From Pelagihabitans sp965238025 (GTDB taxonomy: Bacteria; Bacteroidota; Bacteroidia; Flavobacteriales; Flavobacteriaceae): DNA of 64,000 nt. The stretch covers positions 2,356,001 to 2,420,000 of the forward strand of contig OZ250162.1 in assembly GCA_965238025.1 (NCBI GenBank). The letters are read 5' to 3'. Below, in pieces: positions 15,482 to 23,877 of the stretch (position 1 is the first letter of the stretch; each line of letters starts with the position of its first letter). A program made the translations under genes and the position numbers. The notes beneath the pieces were generated by a model. That model did no database searches. It saw only the letters and a program-made list of their open reading frames with translations, and was not told the origin of the DNA.

Positions 15482-15922
15482 ATGGAGAGAAAAGCATTTT
15501 TACGTAGACTTGGTGCGGGTGCCGCTTTTGCCCTGATTTTTCCTTGTGTGCAAGGTTGTAGCAAGGATGATACACCAGGTACAATAAAGGAACAACCTAC
15601 AGGAGTTGATTTTACTGTAGACTTAAGTTCGGCGGAAGCATCAAACCTAGCCAATAATGGTGGATTTATTTTGAAGAACGATGTGGTCATCGCCAGAAAT
15701 TTGGAAGGAGTGCTAATTGCGGCCAGTCAGATTTGTAGCCATCAAGGTTATGATCAAGTACGCTTTATAGATCAAGAAGGAGGCATTTTTTATTGCGATG
15801 TGCATGGTTCCCGTTTTGAACAAAACGGAACCCCATTGAATCAGGTCAGCAATACAGCGCCAAAAGCATTAAAAGTGTATCAAACAACCCTGGAAGGACA
15901 AATTTTAAGGGTATTCGAATAA
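15482..15922 (+). CDS. Rieske [2Fe-2S] lipoprotein
   Basis: This ~146-aa protein starts MERKAFLRRLGAGAAFALIF and reaches a lipobox-like VQGCS, giving a signal peptide with paired arginines and a predicted lipidated Cys. The Rieske ligands are intact: CSH in QICSHQGYD and CDVH in FYCDVHGSRF. It should be a periplasm-facing electron carrier or a small ferredoxin-like subunit. ATG 15482 is chosen over an upstream frame start at 15434, because only the former begins a signal peptide. It lies 69 nt before apbE on the same strand, and a redox pairing with a flavinylated partner is plausible but unproven. Confidence 0.85.
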   Translation: MERKAFLRRLGAGAAFALIFPCVQGCSKDDTPGTIKEQPTGVDFTVDLSSAEASNLANNGGFILKNDVVIARNLEGVLIAASQICSHQGYDQVRFIDQEGGIFYCDVHGSRFEQNGTPLNQVSNTAPKALKVYQTTLEGQILRVFE

Positions 15923-15990
15923 CTTTTGAGCGTTGCCAACTACAGAACAAATTCTCCAGAAATCAAGTATCATTTAAACCCTTTTTTACC

Positions 15991-16986
15991 TTGAGGATAT
16001 TGCTAACATTTGTTTGTTTTTTTCTTGCGTTTAACCTTTCAGGGCAGGAGAAAAAGTATGTTACGGTGAACAAGACCCTCACCTTGATGGGCAGTCGCTT
16101 TGATATTACTGTGGTGGCCTTAAATGAGGAACTTGGTTATATAAGTATTGACGAGGCGATGGCTGAAATTATGCGTATCGAGAAAATGATATCGTCTTGG
16201 GATAAAACTTCAGAGACTTCAAAAATAAATAGAAATGCAGGCATAAAACCTGTAAAAGTGAGTCAGGAGCTGTACAAATTAATTGAACGTTCCAAACAGA
16301 TTTCTGAGATTACGGATGGCGCTTTTGATATTAGCTATGCCCCTATAAACAGGGTTTGGAAGTTTGATGGTTCTATGAAAGCAATACCATCGGTCGGGGA
16401 AATCAAGAAATCAATCAGTAAAGTTGATTATCAAAAAATTATTCTTGACGAAAAAAATCGCACCATCTTCTTAAAGGAAAAGGGAATGCAGATCTCCTTT
16501 GGTGCCATTGGTAAGGGATTTGCTGCCGATAAGGCAAAAAAACTTTTGATTTCCAAACAGGTTAAGGCGGGTATGATCAATGCCTCGGGGGACATTACAA
16601 CCTGGGGTGCCAAAGTTAATGGCGATAAATGGCTGATCGGCATTGCAAACCCATTGGGCACCGGAAAGATTTTTTCATGGGTTCCGGTTATTGAATCTTC
16701 AGTCGCAACCACCGATAGCAGCGAAAAGTATGTTGCTTTTAAAGAAAAAAAATACGGACATGTCATTGATCCCCGAACAGGTTATCCTGCCTCAGGTGTT
16801 TATAGTGTTTCTATTTTTGCAAAGAGCGCCGAGCTATGTGATGCTCTGGCCACGGCCATATTTGTTATGGGAAAGGAAGCAGGTATTTCATTGGTCAACC
16901 AGCTTGGGGGAACCGAAGTTGTATTGATCGATGATGAGAATAACATACATAAAAGTGAAGGGATTTTGTTAGATGTTGGGAAGTAA
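15991..16986 (+). CDS. apbE: FAD:protein FMN transferase (ApbE family)
   Basis: This 331-aa protein carries a signal peptide (MRILLTFVCFFLAFNLSGQ) and the ApbE fold. It would attach FMN to Thr residues of exported flavoproteins such as Nqr or Rnf subunits. Conserved segments are LMGSRFDITVV, SFGAIGKGFAADKA, NASGDITTWG and the C-terminal VIDPRTGYPASG plus AELCDALATAIFVMG. The start is TTG at 15991, supported by the signal peptide beginning there. No flavinylation target with a clear acceptor motif was seen among its neighbours; the upstream Rieske lipoprotein is the only redox protein nearby. Confidence 0.9.
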   Translation: MRILLTFVCFFLAFNLSGQEKKYVTVNKTLTLMGSRFDITVVALNEELGYISIDEAMAEIMRIEKMISSWDKTSETSKINRNAGIKPVKVSQELYKLIERSKQISEITDGAFDISYAPINRVWKFDGSMKAIPSVGEIKKSISKVDYQKIILDEKNRTIFLKEKGMQISFGAIGKGFAADKAKKLLISKQVKAGMINASGDITTWGAKVNGDKWLIGIANPLGTGKIFSWVPVIESSVATTDSSEKYVAFKEKKYGHVIDPRTGYPASGVYSVSIFAKSAELCDALATAIFVMGKEAGISLVNQLGGTEVVLIDDENNIHKSEGILLDVGK

Positions 16987-17031
16987 TCCAATAAAAGAAA
17001 GCAAATAAGATCGAACCTAAAGCAGACTAAA

Positions 17032-18021
17032 ATGCAGTTCATAAAAATAGTTTTACTCCTATTGCTCTTACCTCTGGTAATGGCCTGTAACGGGGATGAT
17101 TCGAATGAAGAGGTCGATCCTGATCCAATTGGGGATACTGTTTTGTATTCCAAAAACCCTAACGGTCATAATGAACTTTACCAATTAAAAAATGGGATTG
17201 AAACTGTAGTGCTAAGTGATGTGAATTATGATTTTTGGTGGCCAAAGGTAAGTCCGGATAAGACGAAAATGCTAGTATATAGGTCGGCAGTGAATCCTTC
17301 AAAAAATCATGACGATTATGCTAACGCCGAATTACTTTTGGTGAATATAGATGGGAACAATCCGCAAGTTTTAATTGGCAAAAATGAGAACGGTTGGAAT
17401 GCGCAAGGGGTATGTCGATGGAACAAAGATGGAAGCGAAATACTTATGTGTGCTGAGCTAGCAACCGACATTGGTGTTCAATGGCGATTGATTACTACAG
17501 ACAATATGGGAAAGAACCCAAAAATAATATCCGATCGCTGGGCAATTGATTGCAACTATTCTATTGACAACAACAGCATTGTATTTATTGGTTTTGCGGA
17601 TAATGAACTCTCCCTTGATTTTACTTCATTTGAATTGCAGAAAGCCGATTATAATGCTGAAGATAAAACGATTGAGAATATCGTTAGTCTAACACAAAAT
17701 GATTCGCGAGATCATGATCCAGACTTTTCTCCTGACAACACCAAAATTGTCTTTTCTGGAGGAAATGCCCAGTATACCGATGTAGATTTAAAATTATATG
17801 ATTTACAGACCGATCAAGAATCTGTTTTATTGAATGATGCCAATGCCAATGGCGGCAGCATGTGTTGGTCCCCAGATGGGACATATGTTTATTTTCATAG
17901 TTTGGAAGTTTTTAAATCGCCTTTTAGAATAAAGCGTATTAATATAAACACGAAAGAGGTGGAAACCATTTTGGAAACCCCAACTAACAACTTCGGTTTT
18001 TATCATCCAGAAGTATATTGA
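17032..18021 (+). CDS. TolB-like beta-propeller lipoprotein
   Basis: This 329-aa protein has a lipoprotein signal (MQFIKIVLLLLLLPLVMAC) followed by an acidic linker. The rest contains WD40-like PD40 repeats: WWPKVSPDKTKMLVY, HDPDFSPDNTKIVFSGG and GSMCWSPDGTYVYFHS are typical blade cores. It should sit in a membrane leaflet facing the periplasm or outside. Proteins of this type resemble the TolB propeller, but there is no Pal or Tol gene beside it. It follows apbE by 45 nt, so it may share its transcript. No specific ligand can be proposed. Confidence 0.75.
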   Translation: MQFIKIVLLLLLLPLVMACNGDDSNEEVDPDPIGDTVLYSKNPNGHNELYQLKNGIETVVLSDVNYDFWWPKVSPDKTKMLVYRSAVNPSKNHDDYANAELLLVNIDGNNPQVLIGKNENGWNAQGVCRWNKDGSEILMCAELATDIGVQWRLITTDNMGKNPKIISDRWAIDCNYSIDNNSIVFIGFADNELSLDFTSFELQKADYNAEDKTIENIVSLTQNDSRDHDPDFSPDNTKIVFSGGNAQYTDVDLKLYDLQTDQESVLLNDANANGGSMCWSPDGTYVYFHSLEVFKSPFRIKRININTKEVETILETPTNNFGFYHPEVY

Positions 18022-18071
18022 CCCCAATACTCTCTTGGTCAGGTATTAGGCATAAGAACCAGAACTTGCCC

Positions 18072-18731
18072 CTAATCGATCTCAAAAATAGTACTATCCA
18101 CTTGGGAAAAAGACTGGATTATTTGGTGATTCCATCGGTGGTAATCATTGTCTGTAGATTTTACGATAATTACCTTCTTCGCTTGCGAATTTTCGGCAGC
18201 CGTAATACCGGAAGCGGAATCCTCAAAAATTAAAGTTTGTTCTGGACGAATTCCTAATATCTTCATCGCCAATAAAAAGATTTCAGGATCAGGTTTACTT
18301 TTAACTTTCCCATTGCTATAAATTATTTTAGACATATCAAAGTACTTTCCCAAACCCAGATGTTTAAAATAAAACTCCAGATTATAAAGGTCAGAAGCCG
18401 TGGCAATGGTGAATGGAATTTTATTAAAAATCAAGTAGTTCATAAAATCCTCTGCACCCGGGGCAAATTCCATTTTTTGCTTTAAGCAAAGTGATTGGTA
18501 AATAGTTTCTTTATCAATACTTAGTTCTTTAACATCATTTATGCTCAGTTCGTTCGAAAAGAGATTCGACAGTATTTCGGCATTATTTTTTCCGTGAATT
18601 CGTTTGTTCTTCTCCTCGTTACCAAGCTGTATCGAATGCTTATCCAAAAAAATATCCCAGGCCTGATTATGTAAATGGGTGTCAAAAAACAAAGTTCCAT
18701 TAAAATCGAATATAACTCCCTTTATTCCCAT
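18072..18731 (-). CDS. HAD-superfamily hydrolase (beta-phosphoglucomutase-like) with DxN motif
   Basis: This 219-aa HAD protein has a cap domain of the phosphoglucomutase/phosphatase type. The nucleophile is D9 in VIFDFNGTLF; the second residue of the usual DxD motif is Asn (N11). Motif II Thr is in FTIATAS, the motif III Lys lies in SNGKVKSKPDPEIF, and motif IV is LIFEDSASGITAAE. The Asn replaces the general acid/base of typical mutases and phosphatases, which suggests altered chemistry. I recall DFNGTLF as a recurring subfamily rather than a mutation. It is convergent with the TolB-like gene. The substrate is unknown. Confidence 0.8.
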   Translation of the reverse strand: MGIKGVIFDFNGTLFFDTHLHNQAWDIFLDKHSIQLGNEEKNKRIHGKNNAEILSNLFSNELSINDVKELSIDKETIYQSLCLKQKMEFAPGAEDFMNYLIFNKIPFTIATASDLYNLEFYFKHLGLGKYFDMSKIIYSNGKVKSKPDPEIFLLAMKILGIRPEQTLIFEDSASGITAAENSQAKKVIIVKSTDNDYHRWNHQIIQSFSQVDSTIFEID

Positions 18732-18960
18732 GATTTATAGTATGCCACAATTAAAACGTAATGAGGTGGCGTGTTTGTAGAATTGGTTTTAATATGAAAA
18801 TTTTATGGTTTAAAGATAAAGATAATCCATTATAGCATTGGATTTCGCTTCCCATTCCTGAGCGCTTTTACCAACAAAGCGCCCAATTTTTTCTTCCTAA
18901 AATACGTCCGTTTATACCGCTAAAAAAATCGTAAATTCGCAATCCAACTACAGTTGCCAA

Positions 18961-20037
18961 ATGATTGATAAATTAAACATAGTAAAACAACGTTTTGACG
19001 AGGTTTCCGATCTTATTATTCAACCGGATATTATTTCGGACCAAAAGCGCTATGTACAATTGACGAAGGAGTACAAAGACCTGAAAGATCTTTGTGAAAA
19101 AAGGGATAAATACATTGAGCTGACCGCTAATATTACCGAGGCAGAGGAAATAATTTCTGATGGCAGCGATGCTGAAATGGTTGAAATGGCCCGTATGCAA
19201 TTGGATGACGCGAAGGCCGGATTACCAAAATTGGAGGAAGAGATCAAGTTGATGCTTATTCCTAAAGACCCTGAAGATGCCAAGGATGTGGTAATGGAAA
19301 TCCGTGCTGGAACGGGAGGCGATGAAGCGAGCATCTTTGCAGGGGATTTGTTTCGGATGTATACCAAATACTGCGAATCTAGGGGGTGGAAAACCAACGT
19401 TATCGATTTAAGTGAAGGGACTAGTGGGGGCTATAAGGAAATTCAATTCGAAGTTTCTGGCACTGATGTTTATGGTACTTTAAAATTTGAAGCAGGGGTA
19501 CACCGAGTGCAACGTGTACCACAGACAGAAACCCAAGGTCGTGTGCATACAAGTGCTGCTACAGTAATGGTCTTACCGGAAGCCGAAGATTTTGATGTAC
19601 AAATAGAACCCAAAGACGTTCGCGTAGATTTTTTCTGTTCTTCAGGACCAGGAGGGCAATCGGTAAACACTACCTATTCGGCAGTGCGGCTAACACATAT
19701 CCCGACCGGGTTGGTAGCGCAATGTCAAGACCAGAAATCGCAACATAAAAATAAAGAAAAGGCCTTTAGGGTCTTGCGCTCTAGGTTATATGATCTAGAA
19801 TTGGCCAAAAAACAGGAAGAGGATGCTGCGAAACGTAACTCGCAAGTAAGTAGTGGTGATCGCTCTGCAAAGATCAGAACGTATAATTATGCCCAAGGCA
19901 GGGTAACCGATCACCGTATAGGACTAACCTTATACGATTTGCAGAATATCATAAACGGCGATATTCAAAAGATCATTGACGAGTTGAGCTTCGTAGAAAA
20001 TACAGAAAAATTGAAAGAAGCTTCCGAGATTTTTTGA
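18961..20037 (+). CDS. prfA: Peptide chain release factor 1
   Basis: This 358-aa protein is RF1, which recognises UAA and UAG and releases the finished peptide. GGQ is at 231-233 in SSGPGGQSVNTTYSAVRLTH. The codon-recognition tripeptide region reads RVPQTETQGRVHTSA, the PxT form of RF1 rather than the SPF of RF2. The N-terminal coiled helices and full length are normal. It starts at ATG 18961. The gene ends 3 nt before pyrF, and this pair is a common arrangement in Flavobacteriia. Confidence 0.97.
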   Translation: MIDKLNIVKQRFDEVSDLIIQPDIISDQKRYVQLTKEYKDLKDLCEKRDKYIELTANITEAEEIISDGSDAEMVEMARMQLDDAKAGLPKLEEEIKLMLIPKDPEDAKDVVMEIRAGTGGDEASIFAGDLFRMYTKYCESRGWKTNVIDLSEGTSGGYKEIQFEVSGTDVYGTLKFEAGVHRVQRVPQTETQGRVHTSAATVMVLPEAEDFDVQIEPKDVRVDFFCSSGPGGQSVNTTYSAVRLTHIPTGLVAQCQDQKSQHKNKEKAFRVLRSRLYDLELAKKQEEDAAKRNSQVSSGDRSAKIRTYNYAQGRVTDHRIGLTLYDLQNIINGDIQKIIDELSFVENTEKLKEASEIF

Positions 20038-20040
20038 TTT

Positions 20041-20868
20041 ATGACGACCGAGAACTTAATTGCGCAAATACACAAAAAACAATCATTTCTATGTATCGGT
20101 TTGGATACCGATTTGGAAAAAATTCCGGAACATCTACTAGAAGAAGAAGACCCTATTTTTACCTTCAACAAGGCAATTGTTGATGCAACCCATCATTTGT
20201 GCGTTGCTTATAAACCGAACATAGCTTTTTATGAAGCCTATGGCATAAAGGGCTGGCAAGCTTTAGAAAAGACCATACAATATATAAACGAAAAACATCC
20301 GGAAATTTTTACCATTGCCGATGCCAAGCGGGGTGATATTGGCAACACATCTACGCGCTACGCCAAGGCCTTTTTAGAGAATTTAGAGTTCGATTCGATA
20401 ACCATAGCACCCTATATGGGCCGGGATTCCGTAGAGCCATTTTTAGCCTTTAAGGATAAGCATACCATTTTACTGGCGTTAACATCAAATCAAGGGGCTT
20501 TTGACTATCAGACCAAGCTGGTAAATGGTAAAGAGCTTTATAAAGAAGTTCTAGAGGTGTCAAAGACCTATAAAAATTCGCAAAACCTGATGTATGTTGT
20601 CGGGGCTACCAAGGCGACGTATTTATCGGAAATCAGACAAATAGTACCTGATCACTTTCTTTTGGTACCAGGAGTGGGAGCCCAAGGGGGTAATTTACAG
20701 GAGGTCTGTACATACGGGATGAACGAAAATGTAGGTTTGCTGGTAAATTCGTCCAGAGGAATTATCTATGCTTCCGATGAAACGGATTTTGCGGTAAAGG
20801 CAGCTGAAAAAGCAAAAGAAATACAAATACAGATGAGGGAAGAACTAAATAAACAACGGTACTCTTAA
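20041..20868 (+). CDS. pyrF: Orotidine 5'-phosphate decarboxylase (type 2)
   Basis: This 275-aa enzyme converts OMP to UMP, the last step of de novo pyrimidine synthesis. It belongs to the longer subfamily: the catalytic DAKRGDIGNTS block is near residues 93-103, LCIGLDTD is at the N terminus and GLLVNSSRGIIYA at the C-terminal phosphate site. The ATG lies 3 nt after the prfA stop, indicating a two-gene operon. Its stop overlaps the stop of the convergent small gene at 20865. Nothing is unusual in the catalytic residues. Confidence 0.95.
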   Translation: MTTENLIAQIHKKQSFLCIGLDTDLEKIPEHLLEEEDPIFTFNKAIVDATHHLCVAYKPNIAFYEAYGIKGWQALEKTIQYINEKHPEIFTIADAKRGDIGNTSTRYAKAFLENLEFDSITIAPYMGRDSVEPFLAFKDKHTILLALTSNQGAFDYQTKLVNGKELYKEVLEVSKTYKNSQNLMYVVGATKATYLSEIRQIVPDHFLLVPGVGAQGGNLQEVCTYGMNENVGLLVNSSRGIIYASDETDFAVKAAEKAKEIQIQMREELNKQRYS

Positions 20869-21059
20869 ACCAAGCTTTCTAGAACTTTATTCAATTTTTG
20901 TGCCTTTTGCTCAAAATACTCCCTGAGTTTGGCATCACTGTAATCCATATTTGCTGCTTTATCCAAAAAGTTCTGATACTGATATTCTAACATTGCGACC
21001 GCCTGCCTTCCAGAGGTCATTGGGGTTACTGTGCCTACCTTGCAATATTGCTTTTCCAT
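20865..21059 (-). CDS. Small conserved hypothetical protein (64 aa)
   Basis: This 64-aa charged protein starts MEKQYCKVGTVTPMTSGRQA and is predicted to be largely helical after residue 18. It has no signal peptide or membrane segment. Its stop overlaps that of pyrF (convergent TTAA). I do not recognise a characterised family, although short proteins of this style are common in Flavobacteriia. The start codon and clean frame support a real gene. Confidence 0.55.
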   Translation of the reverse strand: MEKQYCKVGTVTPMTSGRQAVAMLEYQYQNFLDKAANMDYSDAKLREYFEQKAQKLNKVLESLV

Positions 21060-21220
21060 AGTCCTGCGATTTATTATACCAAATATACGTTCGAACTCGT
21101 CGTTTGGATGTAGTTCATCGCCATATTTATCTAAAAATCAGTTCTTTTGATGTTAACTTAACAATTCATTAAACCAAGCTCTGCGAATCTAATCGTTCAA
21201 ATGTTAAAAAATACGATAAA

Positions 21221-22072
21221 ATGAAAATCAGTGGCAAAAGTTTAATACATTGCATGGCTAGAAAATTTGGACTAGGTAACGAGAACACTTTGCTAAATTT
21301 CAATACACATATTCATACGGATTCTTCAACCTGGGTCACTTTTGTGCATGGTGCAGGAGGCAGTTCGTCTATATGGTACAAACAGGTTCGTGAATTTAAG
21401 AAACACTTTAACGTGTTGCTTTTGGATTTAAGAGGCCATGGCAATTCCAAACCTAGTTTAAGAAATACCTTTGACGAGAAATATGATTTTGACAAGATAA
21501 CAAATGATATTGTCGAGGTCATCGACCATCTGGATATCAAAAAATCACATTTTGTTGGAATTTCGTTGGGTACCGTGCTCATTAGAAATCTTGCCGAGAA
21601 ATACCCGCAGCGGGTAGAAAGTATGGTCATGGGAGGTGCAATCATGAGATTAGACCTACGATTTAGGATATTGATGCTATTTGGTAATCTCTTCAAATCT
21701 TTGGTTCCATATATCTGGTTGTATCGACTATTTACCTTTACTATTATGCCAGACAGCAATCACAAGGAATCGAGATCACTTCTTGTGCAGGAGGCCAAAA
21801 AGTTATATCAAAAAGAATTTATAAGATGGTATAAATTAGGGTCGCAAATAACACCGCTGCTCCGCTTTTTCCGTATAAAGGATATTAAGATTCCCACGCT
21901 CTATGTTATGGGGGGAGAAGACTATTTGTTTTTGCCTTCGGTAAAGAAAATGGTTAAGAAACATACCACTTCAAGTTTATTATTAATTGAACATTGTGGC
22001 CACGTGGTCAATCTTGAGCAGCCAGAACTTTTCAATAACTTGGTGATAGGATATCTTTCCGAGAAAGGCTGA
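21221..22072 (+). CDS. Alpha/beta-fold hydrolase
   Basis: This 283-aa protein has a canonical alpha/beta hydrolase layout. The oxyanion strand is FVHGAGGSSSIW, followed by LLLDLRGHGNS; the nucleophile Ser is in GISLGT (GxSxG form); the acid Asp is probably in VMGGEDYLF and the His in IEHCGHVVNLEQPE. A region with hydrophobic residues (about 145-175) forms the lid. No signal peptide is visible, so it is likely cytoplasmic. The substrate cannot be inferred from the sequence. It stands alone, 32 nt before a small secreted protein. Confidence 0.88.
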   Translation: MKISGKSLIHCMARKFGLGNENTLLNFNTHIHTDSSTWVTFVHGAGGSSSIWYKQVREFKKHFNVLLLDLRGHGNSKPSLRNTFDEKYDFDKITNDIVEVIDHLDIKKSHFVGISLGTVLIRNLAEKYPQRVESMVMGGAIMRLDLRFRILMLFGNLFKSLVPYIWLYRLFTFTIMPDSNHKESRSLLVQEAKKLYQKEFIRWYKLGSQITPLLRFFRIKDIKIPTLYVMGGEDYLFLPSVKKMVKKHTTSSLLLIEHCGHVVNLEQPELFNNLVIGYLSEKG

Positions 22073-22104
22073 TTCGCCTTACTTTTAAGATTAACGAAAG
22101 ATTT

Positions 22105-22614
22105 ATGATTATGAGAGTCGCTCTTTGTATACTACTTTTTTTATGGGTTGGTAGTAATTTACAAGCCCAAACCACAGATTGCAAATGCTGTACCGATAAT
22201 CATAAAGCCTTTGATTTTTGGATAGGGGAGTGGGAGGTGACCAATCCCGAAGGTACGTTGGTAGGAACAAATAGCATTGATAAGATACAGGATGCCTGTA
22301 TTTTAAGAGAAAACTGGAAGGGTACTAGTGGAAGTACCGGTACTAGCTTGAATTTCTTTAATCTGAAAACAAGGCAATGGGAACAATTATGGGTCGATAA
22401 TTCTGGAACCCATTTAAAACTAAAAGGGAATAGAATGGATAACCAAATGATTCTTTCCTCCGATGGGTTTACACATACCGATGGCAAAAAATATAAAAAT
22501 AGAATTACTTGGACGGTGAATGACGATGGTACCGTGCGCCAGTTATGGGAAATATTGGAAAAAGATAAGGTAGTGCGGGTTGCCTTTAATGGTTTGTATA
22601 AAAAAATAGAATAA
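22105..22614 (+). CDS. Secreted DUF1579-like hypothetical protein
   Basis: This 169-aa protein has a signal peptide (MRVALCILLFLWVGSNLQAQ), starting at ATG 22105 or more likely 22111. The mature part begins with a Cys cluster (CKCC) and FDFWIGEWEVTNPEG, the typical opening of DUF1579 or related lipocalin-like domains, then beta strands such as LKGNRMDNQMIL. The function of the family is unknown. It follows the hydrolase gene by 32 nt and could share its transcript. Confidence 0.65.
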   Translation: MIMRVALCILLFLWVGSNLQAQTTDCKCCTDNHKAFDFWIGEWEVTNPEGTLVGTNSIDKIQDACILRENWKGTSGSTGTSLNFFNLKTRQWEQLWVDNSGTHLKLKGNRMDNQMILSSDGFTHTDGKKYKNRITWTVNDDGTVRQLWEILEKDKVVRVAFNGLYKKIE

Positions 22615-22685
22615 AATCAGAATTGAAAAATGGTTTGCCAATTCTTTACGGCGGACTAAAAAAGGTAGTATTAAAATGTAAAGCA

Positions 22686-22890
22686 CAACCCTGAATTTTA
22701 TTGATAGCTAATTCAAATAATTTACTCAAAGAAATGAGACAGAAGTGTATTTCTTTCGGAGTATTATTTCAGGGTTGTTTACTTTACTTCTAGTTTATTA
22801 GTTACTCAAAGAAACATGCTTTGGGCCTATTTTCGGGTAAGACTTATAAAGGTTTACCTTTCCGATGCAAGATTACTGTTGGTTTACAGG
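22686..22890 (+). repeat. 205-nt structured repeat, copy A (downstream of the SusCD operon)
   Basis: This block and 29258-29462 are colinear and identical in length (205 nt). It starts CAACCCTGA and contains TCAGGGTTG 83 nt later, forming an outer stem. An inner stem AAAGAAAT/ATTTCTTT and a middle pair TACTC/GAGTA lie between. It ends in a 50-nt motif (22841-22890) with TATAAA, GTTTAC, CCGAT, GATTAC and GTTTAC. In copy C the inner stem is CTAAAAAT/ATTTTTAG, so paired changes are compensated. Confidence 0.75.
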
Positions 22891-22902
22891 GAAATAAAAT
22901 AT

Positions 22903-22926
22903 AAACCACCCTATTGGGGGTGGTTT
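22903..22926 (-). terminator. Terminator of the SusC-SusD-lipoprotein operon
   Basis: AAACCACCC and GGGTGGTTT form a 9-bp stem with a 6-nt loop, followed on the minus strand by an AT-rich run. It lies 41 nt beyond the last gene of the operon. Confidence 0.75.
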
Positions 22927-22966
22927 ACATTCAATTTATAGGTGTGTTTTATCCTGACTTGCCATC

Positions 22967-23863
22967 TTATATAGGAGTGTATATAGCCTCCTCGATCGTG
23001 TCGCCAAAACAATTGGCCCATTGTACTGTTAAAGTTCCATCGGCATTGACCACTCCGGTTAAATTAACTTGGCAACCAAATGCCTCGGTCCATGAACCGG
23101 ACAAGGTTCCGCAAACATCGGTAAAGGTACCGGCGGTTTCAAAACAATAACCGTAAGGCGCACAATACCAATCTTGATAGACACCGGCGACACCATCTGA
23201 AATGGCGTAACTACCTCCCCCATTATCGGTAAGTGTAACAGTATATTCAAAATTCACTAGCGGATTGTTCACAGGTGCACCATCAGTGGAGAATCCGCTA
23301 CTAACCACTCTATATGTGCCCCCTAAACTAGAAGGGCATGAAACAGGATAGTTGATCAAAGTATTGAAAAGAACGGTTGTTGCGATATTAGTTCCGGTTC
23401 CACCTGAAACGCCATCAGGACTCAATATCTCCAAGATTGTTCCGTCATCCATAGTGAACCTGGTCGTAATGGTTAAGACGTCTCCCACTTGAATATCATC
23501 AGCACTATTAAGTTCGGCAAATGCCGAAACAATGTCTGGGACAGTTACTGAAAATTCACCTGGTAAAGTAGCATTAGTAAATAAATTTGCCCTATACACC
23601 GGCCCCGAAATTGCGGTATAAATACCTATGATATCTGCGGAGGCTGGACTACCTTGTGCTACCTCTGCACTGAAGCCAAGGCTAACAGGATCACCATTCG
23701 TAACCTTGATAAGGTCTATTATTTGGTCCGCTGTTTGAAGTTTTGCCATATTCGGTACGGCCCCTTCATCTAATGGTATTACTGATGTTCCACCGTCGTC
23801 TTCACAGGAAATTGCGAAGAAAATGGTCGATGCCACTAAAAGTATATTTCTAATTTTTTTCAT
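22967..23863 (-). CDS. Outer-surface lipoprotein of the SusCD operon
   Basis: This ~298-aa protein has a lipoprotein signal (MKKIRNILLVASTIFFAISC) with CED after cleavage, a +2 acidic pattern seen in surface lipoproteins of Bacteroidota. I start it at ATG 23863; an in-frame ATG at 23890 lacks a signal sequence. The body is Gly/Thr-rich and beta-like. A C-terminal Cys-rich segment (~235-290: WYCAPYGYCFE, FTDVCGTLSG, FGCQ, ANCFG) probably forms disulphides. No catalytic motif is seen. It is the third gene of the operon, so it may be an accessory binding protein for the SusCD substrate. Confidence 0.75.
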   Translation of the reverse strand: MKKIRNILLVASTIFFAISCEDDGGTSVIPLDEGAVPNMAKLQTADQIIDLIKVTNGDPVSLGFSAEVAQGSPASADIIGIYTAISGPVYRANLFTNATLPGEFSVTVPDIVSAFAELNSADDIQVGDVLTITTRFTMDDGTILEILSPDGVSGGTGTNIATTVLFNTLINYPVSCPSSLGGTYRVVSSGFSTDGAPVNNPLVNFEYTVTLTDNGGGSYAISDGVAGVYQDWYCAPYGYCFETAGTFTDVCGTLSGSWTEAFGCQVNLTGVVNADGTLTVQWANCFGDTIEEAIYTPI

Positions 23864-23877
23864 GATTTTTTCTTTTT

